From Terriglobia bacterium (GTDB lineage: Bacteria; Acidobacteriota; Terriglobia; JAIQFV01), in NCBI GenBank assembly GCA_020073085.1, contig JAIQFV010000028.1, positions 1 to 62,490 of the forward strand: a stretch of DNA of 62,490 nt, in the 5' to 3' direction. Every line of letters starts with the position of its first letter. Position 1 is the first letter of the stretch. The notes beneath the pieces were generated by a model that worked only from the letters and a program-made list of their open reading frames with translations, ran no database searches and was not told the origin of the DNA. Below are positions 53,213 through 62,363 of the stretch, in pieces. The translations under genes were made by a program, and so were the position numbers.

Positions 53213-53530
53213 AACTAACCGATTCCTCAGAGCCTTGGCCATGGCTTCCGACTTGGAGTGGACTTGCAGTTTCTCGTAGATGTGGCGCATGTGGAGGGAG
53301 ATCGTGTTGACGCTGACACCCACTTCAGCCGCCGCGGTTTTGTAGTTATGGCCTTCGACCAGCAGCTTTAATAATTTCGTTTCGTGGGCCGTCAATTGAT
53401 AGTCGGCGCGCTCCGGCGGGCGGATATCCCGAAACAAGGCGACCACCCGTCGCGCCACCTCCGGCGAAATGGGCGAGCCGCCATTGACCGCATCCCGGAG
53501 GCTTTCCAGCAACTTCGCGAATCTTCAAAG
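53210..53530 (-). pseudogene. NarL/LuxR-type response regulator, C-terminal fragment
   Basis: The frame from about 53530 (FAKLLESLRDAVNGGSPISP) through the helix-turn-helix (LTAHETKLLKLLVEGHNYKT, VGVSVNTISLHMRHIYEKLQ, VHSKSEAMAKALR) to TGA 53210 is the end of a NarL-type regulator; LLESLRDAVNGGSPISPEVAR is the usual receiver-HTH linker. The receiver's beta1-alpha4 part is missing and the upstream sequence is the propeller sensor in another frame. A first ATG is at 53512 but no ribosome site precedes it. Confidence 0.7.
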
Positions 53531-54998
53531 AGACGGAACACGTTATCAGCGATCAGCCCATCCCGGCTTGTATAGACGGCCCTGGGAAGGGTGCTCGCGA
53601 GTTGTTCAGCGTGGCTGACTTTCGGAAAGCGGCAAAGGCCCTGGCCTGTTTGGAACCACCATTCCCCCAGATGATCCTGGAAGAGGATCTGATTCCACCC
53701 CCAGCCGAAAAAAGTGATGTCCTTCGGGAAACGTGGACGGATTAAATGGAATCGGTTCCCGTCGAACTGCCGAAACTCACCCGGACTTCCGTTGACCACA
53801 TAAAGTTCGCCTGTCTGGCCTTCAAAGATGGAACCGACTCCGTTCTTGCCGAGGCCATTCGTCTCGCGATAGGTGGTGAATCCATTGCGCGCCATTCTCG
53901 TGGCGCCGCTGCCCTCGGTCGCTATCCAGAGGTTTCCCCCACGATCCTCAGCCATCGCTTCTATCGCTCCGGTGCTGAGGCCCTGAGCAGTCGTATAGTT
54001 GCGAAACTCCTGGCCGGGTTTGTTGACCCCCGCGTTGAACTGGCTCAGCCCGAGCGAGGTGCCGATCCAGAGACGACCTCCAGAAGCCTGAAACAACGAA
54101 TCGATCCAGTTGGAAGGCAGCCCATCGCCCGTCGTGTACACCCGGGTGACAATCACTCGCTTCGATGTGGGTCCTGAAACAATCCGGCACAAACCAAGCC
54201 CCGTGCCCACCCACAAGCTTCCGTTTTTGTCTTCAAGCAAGGCATGAACGGCATCATCGGGCAAACCTTGTTTGGTGGTGTATCGCTCGGAGCGGCCATC
54301 GGAAAAGAGACGGTAGAGTCCGCTGCCTCGTGTGCCCACCCACAACGCGCCCTGTCGGTCTTCCAGTATTGTTTCCACGAGTCGATCATCATCTTTCTCA
54401 TTCGGCATTCCCATCTCAAGGAGGTGGAGTTTGACCTGGTCACCTGCCTGCTCGAGGCGAAACAGGCCGCCGTTCGTACCACACCAGATCGTGCCGGTGT
54501 GATCCTCGAGTAAGACGTTGACTGCAAATGCTGGTGTGTCCTTCGTGGGATGGTAGATGATGAACATCGGCAATGAGGAATTGCGGATTGCGGATTGCGG
54601 GTTGGGTTCGGTACCCGATTTGCAAAACCCGTGCTCTGCAATGGATCGCCGGAGGGATTAAAGCGGGCCAGGCCATCACCCGTGGCCACCCAGTAAACAC
54701 CAGCTCGTGTTTCAAGCAGGTCTCGAACGCTTGGGTTCGGCAGTCCCTCTGCTTTGGTGTAGTTCGTGAAGCGATAGCCGTCATACTGCGAAAGGCCCTC
54801 GGCCGTGCAGAACCACAGAAAACCGCGGGAGTCTTTCACGATTTGATGAATTCGATTGTGGGCGAGGCCGTCAGCCGTGGTGTACGTCTTGATGGGCAAC
54901 TGCTCAGCGCCTGAGGCATTGAGCAGGCTCAGGAGCAAGGCGAGAAACGAAGCCGACTGGAGAAGGATCTGCGCCGCCTTTGCTGCTGTCATACGCAT
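53525..54998 (-). pseudogene. two-component propeller sensor, frameshifted and truncated
   Basis: From ATG 54998 a signal segment (ILLQSASFLALLLSLLNASG) leads to Reg_prop propeller blades (YTTADGLAHNRIHQIVKDSR, GFLWFCTAEGLSQYDG, YTKAEGLPNPSVRDLLETRA). At about 54583-54610 a GCGGATTGCGGATTGCGG repeat is inserted and the frame changes; blades then continue in the frame of 54573-53392 (DHTGTIWCGTNGGLFRL, EDRQGALWVGTRGSGLYRL, AEDRGGNLWIATEGSG). The propeller stops at LIADNVFRLFED, where sequence of a LuxR-type regulator follows. The Y_Y_Y, histidine kinase and phosphoacceptor parts are gone. Confidence 0.7.
54583..54606. repeat. GCGGATTGCGGATTGCGG microrepeat inside the broken sensor
   Basis: GAATTGCGGATTGCGGATTG then CGGG: nearly three 8-base units (GCGGATTG). 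It coincides with the frameshift in the propeller gene. On the sensor strand it reads NPQSAIP-like residues foreign to the propeller. Confidence 0.7.
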
Positions 54999-55489
54999 GA
55001 AAAATCCCGCGACGAGAGGGATGGGCAGAACAAGACGCACTTTTGGATCTTAGCCTGGCGACCGAGCCTCTCCCGGGTTCGACGCAAACCTCCCAAGGTC
55101 ATTATTTATCCATGGGTGCGTATTATCTAGCCCGACGGAAAAGCGTAGTTCCGAGACTCGGGGATCATAAAGAACTGCAAAAAAAGTGCGGGGGGAACGC
55201 AGAGCTTAGAGGTTAGCCTAAAAGAAACATAGTAGTCTGGCGTAAGAAATATCGGAGGATCGAGTTGAGCCCTATTAGGATGAAATAATTCAGGGCTCTC
55301 CTTTCGCCCAAAAACGCTTTTCCTAACTAGCGAGGAGCCTCCGATTGGCCGTGATTGTGAAGCTTTCTTTTACCCCAGCCGGTTTTGTTTGTCAATTACG
55401 GTCAGGAACCCTGAACCTCGATTCCGGAATTGAGCGTGCCTGACGGCGCGAAAAGAAAGCTATAAGGGCACCCAGCGCACTGCTCCATC
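54999..55489. other. gene-free stretch upstream of the broken sensor
   Basis: No frame with a ribosome site and family motif is present. 55190-55290 is AT-rich and could carry the promoter of the sensor's former operon, but boxes cannot be placed. Confidence 0.4.
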
Positions 55490-55780
55490 TGGACTGCGCT
55501 TCGGCCCTCCGGGCCTGGATTTTTCCAGACCCCCGGGGCCTGGTTTGTTTCTGACCACTGACCACTGACCACTGATCACTGACCACTGATCACTGACCAC
55601 TGACCACTGATCACTGACCACTGACCACTGATTCCCCCCCCCTCGCTCCGCCAAGAACGCGGAGCCCGCCGCGGCGGGGGGCTACATTCTGGCGGCCCTC
55701 CGGGCCTTGTTGCGCGACATCCTGCGTCGTTATTGCCAATTACAACAAAGACCTCCTTCACCCCGCCGGCGGGGCTATCC
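55490..55780. repeat. family A copies enclosing a family E array
   Basis: 55490-55545 reads CTGCGCTTCGGCCCTCCGGG then CCTGG. 55550-55632 is ACCACTG/ATCACTG with 7-base periodicity, at least eleven units. 55633-55780 is family A again (CCTCGCTCCGCCAAGAACGC, GGCGGCCCTCCGGGCC). The family E array thus appears inserted within a family A pair. Confidence 0.8.
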
Positions 55781-55867
55781 CATTCCGGATCCCATCTCAT
55801 CCTTCCATCGGGGGTCGATTCTTCCCTTACGATCCCCCCTTACCCCTCAAAACTTTTTCCCCTTGCA

Positions 55868-55903
55868 CTTCGACAGGAGGATCGGTATCCTCTCCTGTCG
55901 AAG
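55868..55903. promoter_or_regulatory. 36-bp palindrome with perfect 12-bp arms upstream of padR (candidate operator)
   Basis: CTTCGACAGGAG (55868-55879) and its exact inverse (55892-55903) with a 12-base spacer. It ends 15 bases before ATG 55919 and just before the purine-rich GAAAGGGGAA ribosome site. The same span and position as the TTACCGAG/CTCGGTAA palindrome of the other PadR gene, with different sequence. Confidence 0.5.
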
Positions 55904-55918
55904 CGAAAGGGGAATGAG

Positions 55919-56251
55919 ATGACTGTCGAGCGAATCGATCTTCCACAGGGAACCCTGGACCTGATCATCCTGAAGACGCTGGCGCTGGAGCCTCAGCACG
56001 GCTGGGCGATTTCGGAGCGCATCCACCAGATCTCCAGCAAGGTGCTCCAGGTTCAGCAAGGCTCGTTGTATCCGGCCCTTCACCGGCTCGAGCGCCACGG
56101 CTGGATCAAGGCGCACTGGGGGGCGTCGGAGAACAACCGCCGGGCAAAGTATTACGAGCTGACGCGAAAGGGCCGTCAACAGCTCGAGGCGGGTGAGAGC
56201 GCCTGGAAGAAACTGACCGCGGCCATCGGCCAGGTGCTGGAGACCGCTTGA
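55919..56251 (+). CDS. PadR-family regulator paired with an ADOP permease
   Basis: 110 residues from ATG 55919, ribosome site AAAGGGGAA. Motifs as in the family: LPQGTLDLIILKTLALEPQH, GWAISERIHQISSKVLQVQQ, GSLYPALHRLERHGWIKAHW, NNRRAKYYELTRKGRQQLEA. Closely similar to the PadR gene at 41192. It precedes the long-form ADOP gene by 103 bases and is probably its transcriptional repressor. Confidence 0.92.
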   Translation: MTVERIDLPQGTLDLIILKTLALEPQHGWAISERIHQISSKVLQVQQGSLYPALHRLERHGWIKAHWGASENNRRAKYYELTRKGRQQLEAGESAWKKLTAAIGQVLETA

Positions 56252-56354
56252 GACACCTCCGAATTCTCATGGACTTCGGAAGTCGGCGGGTGATGAATCC
56301 GGCCCATTCACAACCAAACTAAAGACTCTCGCTGCAACCCTCCGGGAGGGCTTC

Positions 56355-58991
56355 ATGCTGAGCGATTTTCTATATCGTGTCCGGTCGCTCGTTCGACGCG
56401 ACAGGGTCGAGACCGAGATGGACGAAGAACTGCGTTTTCATTTTGAGCGCCAGGTGGAAAGGTATGTGCAATCCGGCCTGAAGCGGGAGGAGGCGACGCG
56501 GCGGGCGCGGATCGATTTCGGCGGGATCGAGCGGGTCCGCGAAGAATGCCGCGAGGCGCGCGGGGTCAACGTCATCGAGACACTGATTCAAGATGTCCGC
56601 TATGCTTTGCGGATACTCAAAAAATCTCCCGGCTTTACCACCGTGGCCGTCCTCACCCTCGCGCTCGGCATTGGCGCAAACAGCGCCATCTTCAGCGTGG
56701 TCAACGCCATGCTGCTCCGCCCGCTCCCGTTTCCGCAGCCCGACCGTTTAGTCCGTCTGTGGGAGGCGCTCCCCGGCAAGGGCTACCACCGGAACGTCGT
56801 CAATCCGTTCAATTTTCTCGACTGGCGCGAGCATGCCCGCAGCTTCGAAGCCATGGCCGCCGTGATGGGCATGGAAGTAAACATCGTCGGCGCGGGCGAT
56901 CCTGTGGCGCTCCCCGGACTCTGGGTGTCGGCGCCCTACTTTTCCATACTTGGAGTTCCGGCCTATCTCGGGCGGACTTTTGTGGCTGAAGACGAGGCGC
57001 CGGGCCATGACCGGAATGCCGTCATCAGTTATGGATTGTGGCAAGAGCGCTTTGGAGGCGACCGCAACATCCTGGGAAGAACGGTCACCGTCAACGCCGT
57101 TCCTCGTGTCATCATCGGGGTGATGCCGCCAGGGTTTGCTGTTCCTGGGACGCGGGCGCAGGTCTGGACGCCCCTGAGCATCACCCGTTCCGCCGAGTGG
57201 GAGAGAGGTCGCTACCTGACGGTGCTGGCGCGGCTCAAGCCGGGTGTGAGCCTGCACCAGGCCCAGCAGGATATCGAGGCCGCCGCCGGGGTTGCCGCTG
57301 CGTCGCGGCCGGATTTCGACCGGGAGTGGAGTGCCGAGGTCGCGCCATTTCTCCGGGATGTGACCGCCGATCTAAGGCGGCCGCTGCTGGTGCTGCTGTC
57401 CGCCGTGGGATTCCTGCTGTTGATCGCGTGCGCCAATGTCGCCAACCTGCTCCTCATGCGCGGCACCGGCCGGTGGCGCGAGATGGCCATGCGCCAGGCC
57501 CTGGGGGCTACACGAGGACGCCTTGTGCAGCAGCTTCTGGTCGAAGGCCTCGTGCTGGCGCTCGCGGGGCTGATTGCAGGGATGGCGTTCGCACGATTCA
57601 GCTTGCAGGGACTGCTGGCCATCATCCCGCAGAGCACCCCCTTGCCCCGCAGCGAGCCGGTCACGATCGATGCGAGGGTGTTCGCCTTCGCGCTGCTGAT
57701 CTCCGTTTTGACGGTGGCACTCTTTGCACTCCTTCCCTCCCTTCGGCTTTCGCGGGTGGATGCACAAACCGGACTCCAGCAAGGCACCTTGCAGAGCACG
57801 GGCAGCGGCAATCGCATGTTGCGACGCGCGCTGGTGGTGGTGGAGATCTCTCTGGCCATCCTACTTTCCATCGGCGCGGGACTGATGTTACGAAGCTTTC
57901 AGCGGTTGACGTCGGTGGACCCGGGATTCGATCCGGAACACGTCGTCTCAATGCGGATTTTCGTCTCTCCGGGGAAATACGACACCCCACAGAAACGCTC
58001 GCAATACGTTGACAACCTGCTCGCGGAATTGCGGACGACGCCGGGCGTGGACTCGGCCGGCAGTGTCCATTTTCTTCCGATGCGGGGGCAGATCTCCGCT
58101 TCTTGTTTTGCCCCCGGCAGTTCGACTGAGGAGCCGGTCCCTGCCCGCTCCCAATCAGCGCAGTTCCTGATCATTAACCCGGGATACCTCCGGACGATGG
58201 GCACACGGCTCGTCGCAGGGCGTGATTTCGGAGAGCAAGACCATTTCGGCTCGCCCAGCGTGATGCTGGTCAACCAGGCCTTCGTGAGGCACTACTTGGG
58301 TGGCGAAGATCCCATCGGGAAGTCCTTCAGCGTCTGCTGGTCCGTTCCGAACCCGGCACGCATTGTGGGAGTGGTGGCCGACGCGCGGCAGGCGGGACTC
58401 GAAGAGGCACCCGTGCCGACCATTTTTCTCTCCAACTCCCAAGCCCCCATGTATTTTGCCTCTCTGGTGGTCCGTGCCCGAGGCGATGTGCTCCAGATCA
58501 TGGACTCGGCGGAACGGGCTGTACGCCATGTGGACCCGGAGCAGGCGGTCTCGGGTGTCGAGACCATGGATAGTGTGCTAAGCGATTCAGTCTCGCAGCC
58601 GCGTTTTCAAATGCTGCTGCTGTTGATCTTTGCAGGGCTGGCGCTGGGGCTCGCCTGTATGGGTGTGTACGGCGTGATCTCCTACTCAGTGCGACAGCGA
58701 ACTCAGGAAATTGGAATTCGCGTGGCACTCGGCGCGGGGCGCTTGCAGATCGCCTCCCTGGTGATAAAGGAAGCCCTCATGCTTTCAGCTGCAGGACTGC
58801 TGTTGGGACTGGGGGTGGCGCTGGGCCTGACCCGCCTCCTCGAAACACTTCTCTTTGAGGTGAAACCCACCGATCCGGTGACGTTGGTCTCGGTCAGCAC
58901 CCTCATGGTCGTGGTTTCAGCCTGCGCGTCCTGGATGCCGGCACGTCGAGCGACACGGTTGGATCCCACCGAGGCGCTGCGGTATGAATGA
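56355..58991 (+). CDS. ADOP permease, long form with N-terminal extension
   Basis: 878 residues from ATG 56355 behind GGGAGGGC. The N-terminal extension (1-75: YRVRSLVRRDRVETEMDEEL, RFHFERQVERYVQSGLKREE, ATRRARIDFGGIERVREECR) precedes DVRYALRILKKSPGFTTVAV and helix 1 (ALGIGANSAIFSVVNAMLL). Two MacB-type periplasmic domains; middle helices with FLLLIACANVANLLLMRGTG and REMAMRQALGATRGRLVQQ; C-terminal helices after TQEIGIRVALGAGRL; end RLDPTEALRYE. The PadR-ADOP order and lack of ATPase match the operon at 41192-44288. Confidence 0.92.
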   Translation: MLSDFLYRVRSLVRRDRVETEMDEELRFHFERQVERYVQSGLKREEATRRARIDFGGIERVREECREARGVNVIETLIQDVRYALRILKKSPGFTTVAVLTLALGIGANSAIFSVVNAMLLRPLPFPQPDRLVRLWEALPGKGYHRNVVNPFNFLDWREHARSFEAMAAVMGMEVNIVGAGDPVALPGLWVSAPYFSILGVPAYLGRTFVAEDEAPGHDRNAVISYGLWQERFGGDRNILGRTVTVNAVPRVIIGVMPPGFAVPGTRAQVWTPLSITRSAEWERGRYLTVLARLKPGVSLHQAQQDIEAAAGVAAASRPDFDREWSAEVAPFLRDVTADLRRPLLVLLSAVGFLLLIACANVANLLLMRGTGRWREMAMRQALGATRGRLVQQLLVEGLVLALAGLIAGMAFARFSLQGLLAIIPQSTPLPRSEPVTIDARVFAFALLISVLTVALFALLPSLRLSRVDAQTGLQQGTLQSTGSGNRMLRRALVVVEISLAILLSIGAGLMLRSFQRLTSVDPGFDPEHVVSMRIFVSPGKYDTPQKRSQYVDNLLAELRTTPGVDSAGSVHFLPMRGQISASCFAPGSSTEEPVPARSQSAQFLIINPGYLRTMGTRLVAGRDFGEQDHFGSPSVMLVNQAFVRHYLGGEDPIGKSFSVCWSVPNPARIVGVVADARQAGLEEAPVPTIFLSNSQAPMYFASLVVRARGDVLQIMDSAERAVRHVDPEQAVSGVETMDSVLSDSVSQPRFQMLLLLIFAGLALGLACMGVYGVISYSVRQRTQEIGIRVALGAGRLQIASLVIKEALMLSAAGLLLGLGVALGLTRLLETLLFEVKPTDPVTLVSVSTLMVVVSACASWMPARRATRLDPTEALRYE

Positions 58992-59014
58992 GCGACAGGT
59001 TTGAATTTGTCCGG

Positions 59015-59430
59015 GTGCCGCCGGCATGCGCTTTTTGCTGGGGTGCCGCCGGCATGTGCTTTTTTCAGGGGTGCCGCACGCATGCGCTTTTTGCTGGGGT
59101 GCCGCACGCATGCGCTTTTTGCATGCATGCGAATCGATGGCAGGATTGTCAAGAACCGGCGCACTTAGGAGAAGATGGGGAAGGCGGGGCTTCAGTCAGT
59201 ATGGTTCGCAGGCATGCCCAAGACGCATGCCTGCGGCACCCGAGATGCCTGCGGCACCCGGCTTTTTGCATGCATGCCAATCCATTGCGAGAGTATGAAG
59301 ACCTGCAACGGGTGTTGCAGGATGTAAAGAACCGGTGAAGGTGGGGCAAGCCGGCGATTCAGTCATCGAGGTTCGCAGGCGTGCCCAAAACGCATGCCTG
59401 CGGCACCCGAGATGCCTGCGGCACCCGGCG
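59015..59430. repeat. family C palindromes and half palindromes
   Basis: 59018-59110 has four direct half copies of GGGTGCCGCCGGCATGCGCT-TTTTGCT, each about 26-30 bases. 59205-59262 and 59370-59425 are near-identical segments with GCAGGCATGCCCAAGACGCA-TGCCTGCGGCACCCGAGATGCCTGCGGCACCCGGC. Between them is other unrelated text. No gene in 58992-59621. Confidence 0.8.
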
Positions 59431-59621
59431 GGTTCAGAGCTTCTCCCAAAGGGTTTGCAGGATTTGAAATTTCAAATTTGAGATCTCGGATTGCTTTGCG
59501 ACCGCTTACATTTAGAACCCGGGATAAGACTTGGAATCAAACATGTCAGGTCCCGATTAGGGACTGATTGAGACCAACGCCGGCCTTCGGTCCGGCGTTC
59601 TTGAGATGCCAGGAGGGCCCT

Positions 59622-60842
59622 GTGTTTCATCATCTCTTGTTCTTGCTTCGCGCGTTGTTTCGTCATCGTGCCGTGGAAGCCGAGATGGACGATGAACTGG
59701 GTTTTCATTATGAGCGCCAGGTCGAACGGTACCTTCAGGCGGGCCTCAATCCCGAAGAAGCGCGTCGCCGGGCACGTCTCGATTTCGGGGGGGTTGAAGG
59801 GGTGAAAGAGGAGTGTCGCGAGGCGCGCGGGGTGATGTTCTTTGAGACGCTATTCCAGGACGTGCGCTATGGCCTGCGGCTGCTCCTCAAGTCTCCCGGC
59901 TTCACCGCTGTGGCCGTCCTGACCCTGGCGCTTGGCATCGGGGCGAACACAGCGATCTTCAGCGTCGTTCATGCGGTCCTGCTGAAGCCGCTGCCGTACC
60001 CCGATGCAAACCGTCTCGCCATGATCTGGACGGGTCTTGGGAAGGAAACCCGCGCCCCCGCGACGGGGATGGAGGTAGCACAGTACCGGGAACGCAGCCG
60101 TTTGTTTGACCAGATCGCCGGCATCTGGGTCACCAATGGCACGCTGGTCGGGGAGGGCGAGCCCGAGCAGATCAAACTGGCCCAGGTGACCGACAACTTT
60201 CTCTCGCTGCTTTGCGGCCGGCCCGAGGCCGGTCGATTCTTCACGGCAGGCGAGCGGCAGGACGGCCCGCCGTCGGTCGCGGTCATTTCATACGGCCTGT
60301 GGAATCGCCGCTACGGCGCCAATCCAAAGATCATCGGCCAGGCGGTCCGTATCGGCGGCGGCTCAGTCACGGTGATCGGCGTGTTGCCCCGGGATTTTCG
60401 CCTGATCTTTCCGGAGGACTCGAGCGTCCCAGCCAACGTGGATCTGTTTGTCCCCCTGCTCGCCGATTTGTCAAAGGTGGGCAAGGCCGGTTTCATTCGC
60501 ATGGTCGGCCGCATGGTCCGTAGCGCAAACGTCGTCCAGGCACAAAGCGAAGCAGATGAAATCGGCCTTCGGATGGCCATGGGCGCTCAACCGCTCGGGA
60601 TTCTGAGTATGGTGTTTCGCCAGGGTGCCCCGGCGATAGCCTGGGGCCTGGCCGCGGGATTCACCTTGTCGCTGGCGCTGACGCCGATGATGCGGGGCCT
60701 GCTTTTTGGGGTCAGCCCGATCGACCTGACGCCCTTCGCGGCTGTGTTCCTCCTCCTCGTTTGCTTGAGTGTCTTCGCGTGCTACGTTCCCGCGCGCCGG
60801 GCCACCCAGGTGGATCCCATAATCGCTTTGCGGTATGAGTGA
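59622..60842 (+). pseudogene. ADOP permease with large internal in-frame deletion
   Basis: 406 residues from GTG 59622 (AGGAGGG just upstream). The N-terminal extension, helix 1 (ALGIGANTAIFSVVHAVLL) and most of periplasmic domain 1 are normal, but after GRMVRSANVVQAQSEAD the sequence jumps to EIGLRMAMGAQPLGILSMVF, which belongs just before the last helices, and ends QVDPIIALRYE. About 450-480 residues are missing: the middle three helices, domain 2 and part of the last helix set. The frame is kept. It is probably inactive, although a mini-permease cannot be excluded. No PadR gene precedes it. Confidence 0.85.
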
Positions 60843-60948
60843 AAAGTAGAAGCAGTTCTCAGGGGTTTGGAGTACGCCCCCGCTCTGAGGGGCCGTACTC
60901 CAAAGTAAAGGTAATCCGGGAAGGAAGTTGTGACCCGGTAACCTCGAA

Positions 60949-60988
60949 TGATATCAGCCGATTGATATCAGCCTGATTGATATCAGCC
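60949..60988 (+). repeat. TGATATCAGCC direct repeats, three copies
   Basis: TGATATCAGCC at 60949-60959, 60963-60973 and 60978-60988 (spacing 14 and 15). Each contains the palindrome TGATATCA. The rest of 60843-61391 has no gene. Confidence 0.85.
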
Positions 60989-61391
60989 TTGCTTCTGAGG
61001 GGTGGGTGGAGTTAGAATCGATGGCGGAAGTTTGGAGCGCTTTATTTAGTTGTCCTATGGGTTTGGACGGTCGGCCCCCTCTGTTCCTTTTGAAAACTAG
61101 TTGAAGGTTAGCCATCTATTTTTATCTAGAACCGTGTGAATGTCTTCTTCTCTGGCATAAGGGTTCTGCCCCCATATGATCTCCAATCCCACCTTGATTC
61201 GTTTTTTCCAGAAGCATGTTGCTGGTCTGGCGAAGAGCGGGCTTCCATTGGATGGCTTCCTTCCCTGAAGAGGTTTTGTTTATTGGTCGAGTTGAGTGAT
61301 GCAGGACACTGATGGCCAATGGCAGGTCGTGATTCCATTGGCCTTGATATTCTGAGACCGGTTTTTGGAACCGTCTCTTTGGAGGTTTTCA

Positions 61392-62363
61392 ATGCGTTTC
61401 CTTCCCCAGCAAAATCCCCCTGGAACTGCGTTCATTTTCATTGCAATCATAAGCATTTCTCTTGTCGCCGCGGGAGGTCAACCTCTTCTTCTGCAAGCTT
61501 CAGATGGACTGGTATCCCTCACCACGCCGTCCCCCCTGGCAGCCTGTCCCTCACCCGGTTTTGGGGTGCAATCCGTCTACCCGGTGGACACCTCGCCGAC
61601 CGCCGTCGCGACGGGCGATTTTAACGGTGACGGGAAAGTGGACCTCGTGGTTGCGAACAAGGGTTCGAAGTCCTTTTCGATCCTTTTGGGAAACGGCGAT
61701 GGGACCTTTCAAGCGGCCGTGACGACACCCATCCCGGGTCTGCGTTATTCCGGTCCCCTGTCTGTGGTCGCCGGGGACTTCGATGGAGATGGGAAGCTGG
61801 ATCTTGCCTTCGCCAATGATACGGCTGACAAGATATCCATTCTCGTGGGAAACGGTGATGCGACATTTAGGGATGCGATCATCACTTTTGCGCCCTCAGC
61901 CAGGTTTGTGGCGGCTGGGGATTTTACTGGAGACGGCATTCTGGATTTGGCCTTTGCCGGCATGACCGACAGCGGCATTTTTGCGGTCGTCTCAAATGGT
62001 GATGGGACGTTTCGATACATCTCTGGCTATGGTTGGTATGGGAGCACCCTTGCCGTCGGGGATTTTACTCGTGATGGCAAACTGGACCTGGCAGTGCCGG
62101 GGCAGTCTGGCAGCAAGGCCAGGATCCTCTTCGGGTTGGGCAATGGCACTTTCTCTCTGCCTCCTCTACCCGAGTTTTTTGTTGGAGGTGCCGACCGGTC
62201 TTACGCCGCCGGGGATTTCGATGGCAATGGGAGATTGGATCTTGCGGTCGCCGACTTTTCGCTCGGAAAGGTCTGGATTGTCCTTCAGCAGGGGAGTCTG
62301 ACCTTTCAATCGCCGGTTAGCTATCCGGCTGGAAGCAAACCCTGGGTTGTACTAGGTCTTTGA
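61392..62363 (+). CDS. secreted FG-GAP/VCBS repeat protein, probably truncated
   Basis: 323 residues from ATG 61392 after GGAGGTTTTCA. Signal segment about 14-35 (FIFIAIISISLVAAGG). The mature protein is made of FG-GAP/VCBS-like repeats with calcium-binding loops: GDFNGDGKVDLVVAN, GDFDGDGKLDLAFAN, GDFTGDGILDLAFAG, GDFTRDGKLDLAVPG, GDFDGNGRLDLAVAD, each separated by a LLGNGDGTF-type turn. It ends abruptly at SKPWVVLGL just where the next repeat (xxVAxGDFNGDG) should begin, so the C-terminus is probably lost by a frameshift or deletion. Likely surface adhesion or binding. Confidence 0.8.
   Translation: MRFLPQQNPPGTAFIFIAIISISLVAAGGQPLLLQASDGLVSLTTPSPLAACPSPGFGVQSVYPVDTSPTAVATGDFNGDGKVDLVVANKGSKSFSILLGNGDGTFQAAVTTPIPGLRYSGPLSVVAGDFDGDGKLDLAFANDTADKISILVGNGDATFRDAIITFAPSARFVAAGDFTGDGILDLAFAGMTDSGIFAVVSNGDGTFRYISGYGWYGSTLAVGDFTRDGKLDLAVPGQSGSKARILFGLGNGTFSLPPLPEFFVGGADRSYAAGDFDGNGRLDLAVADFSLGKVWIVLQQGSLTFQSPVSYPAGSKPWVVLGL

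Noticed and set aside
55550-55632. CRISPR-like 7-base periodic array
   Set aside because: The unit is far too short and has no spacers.
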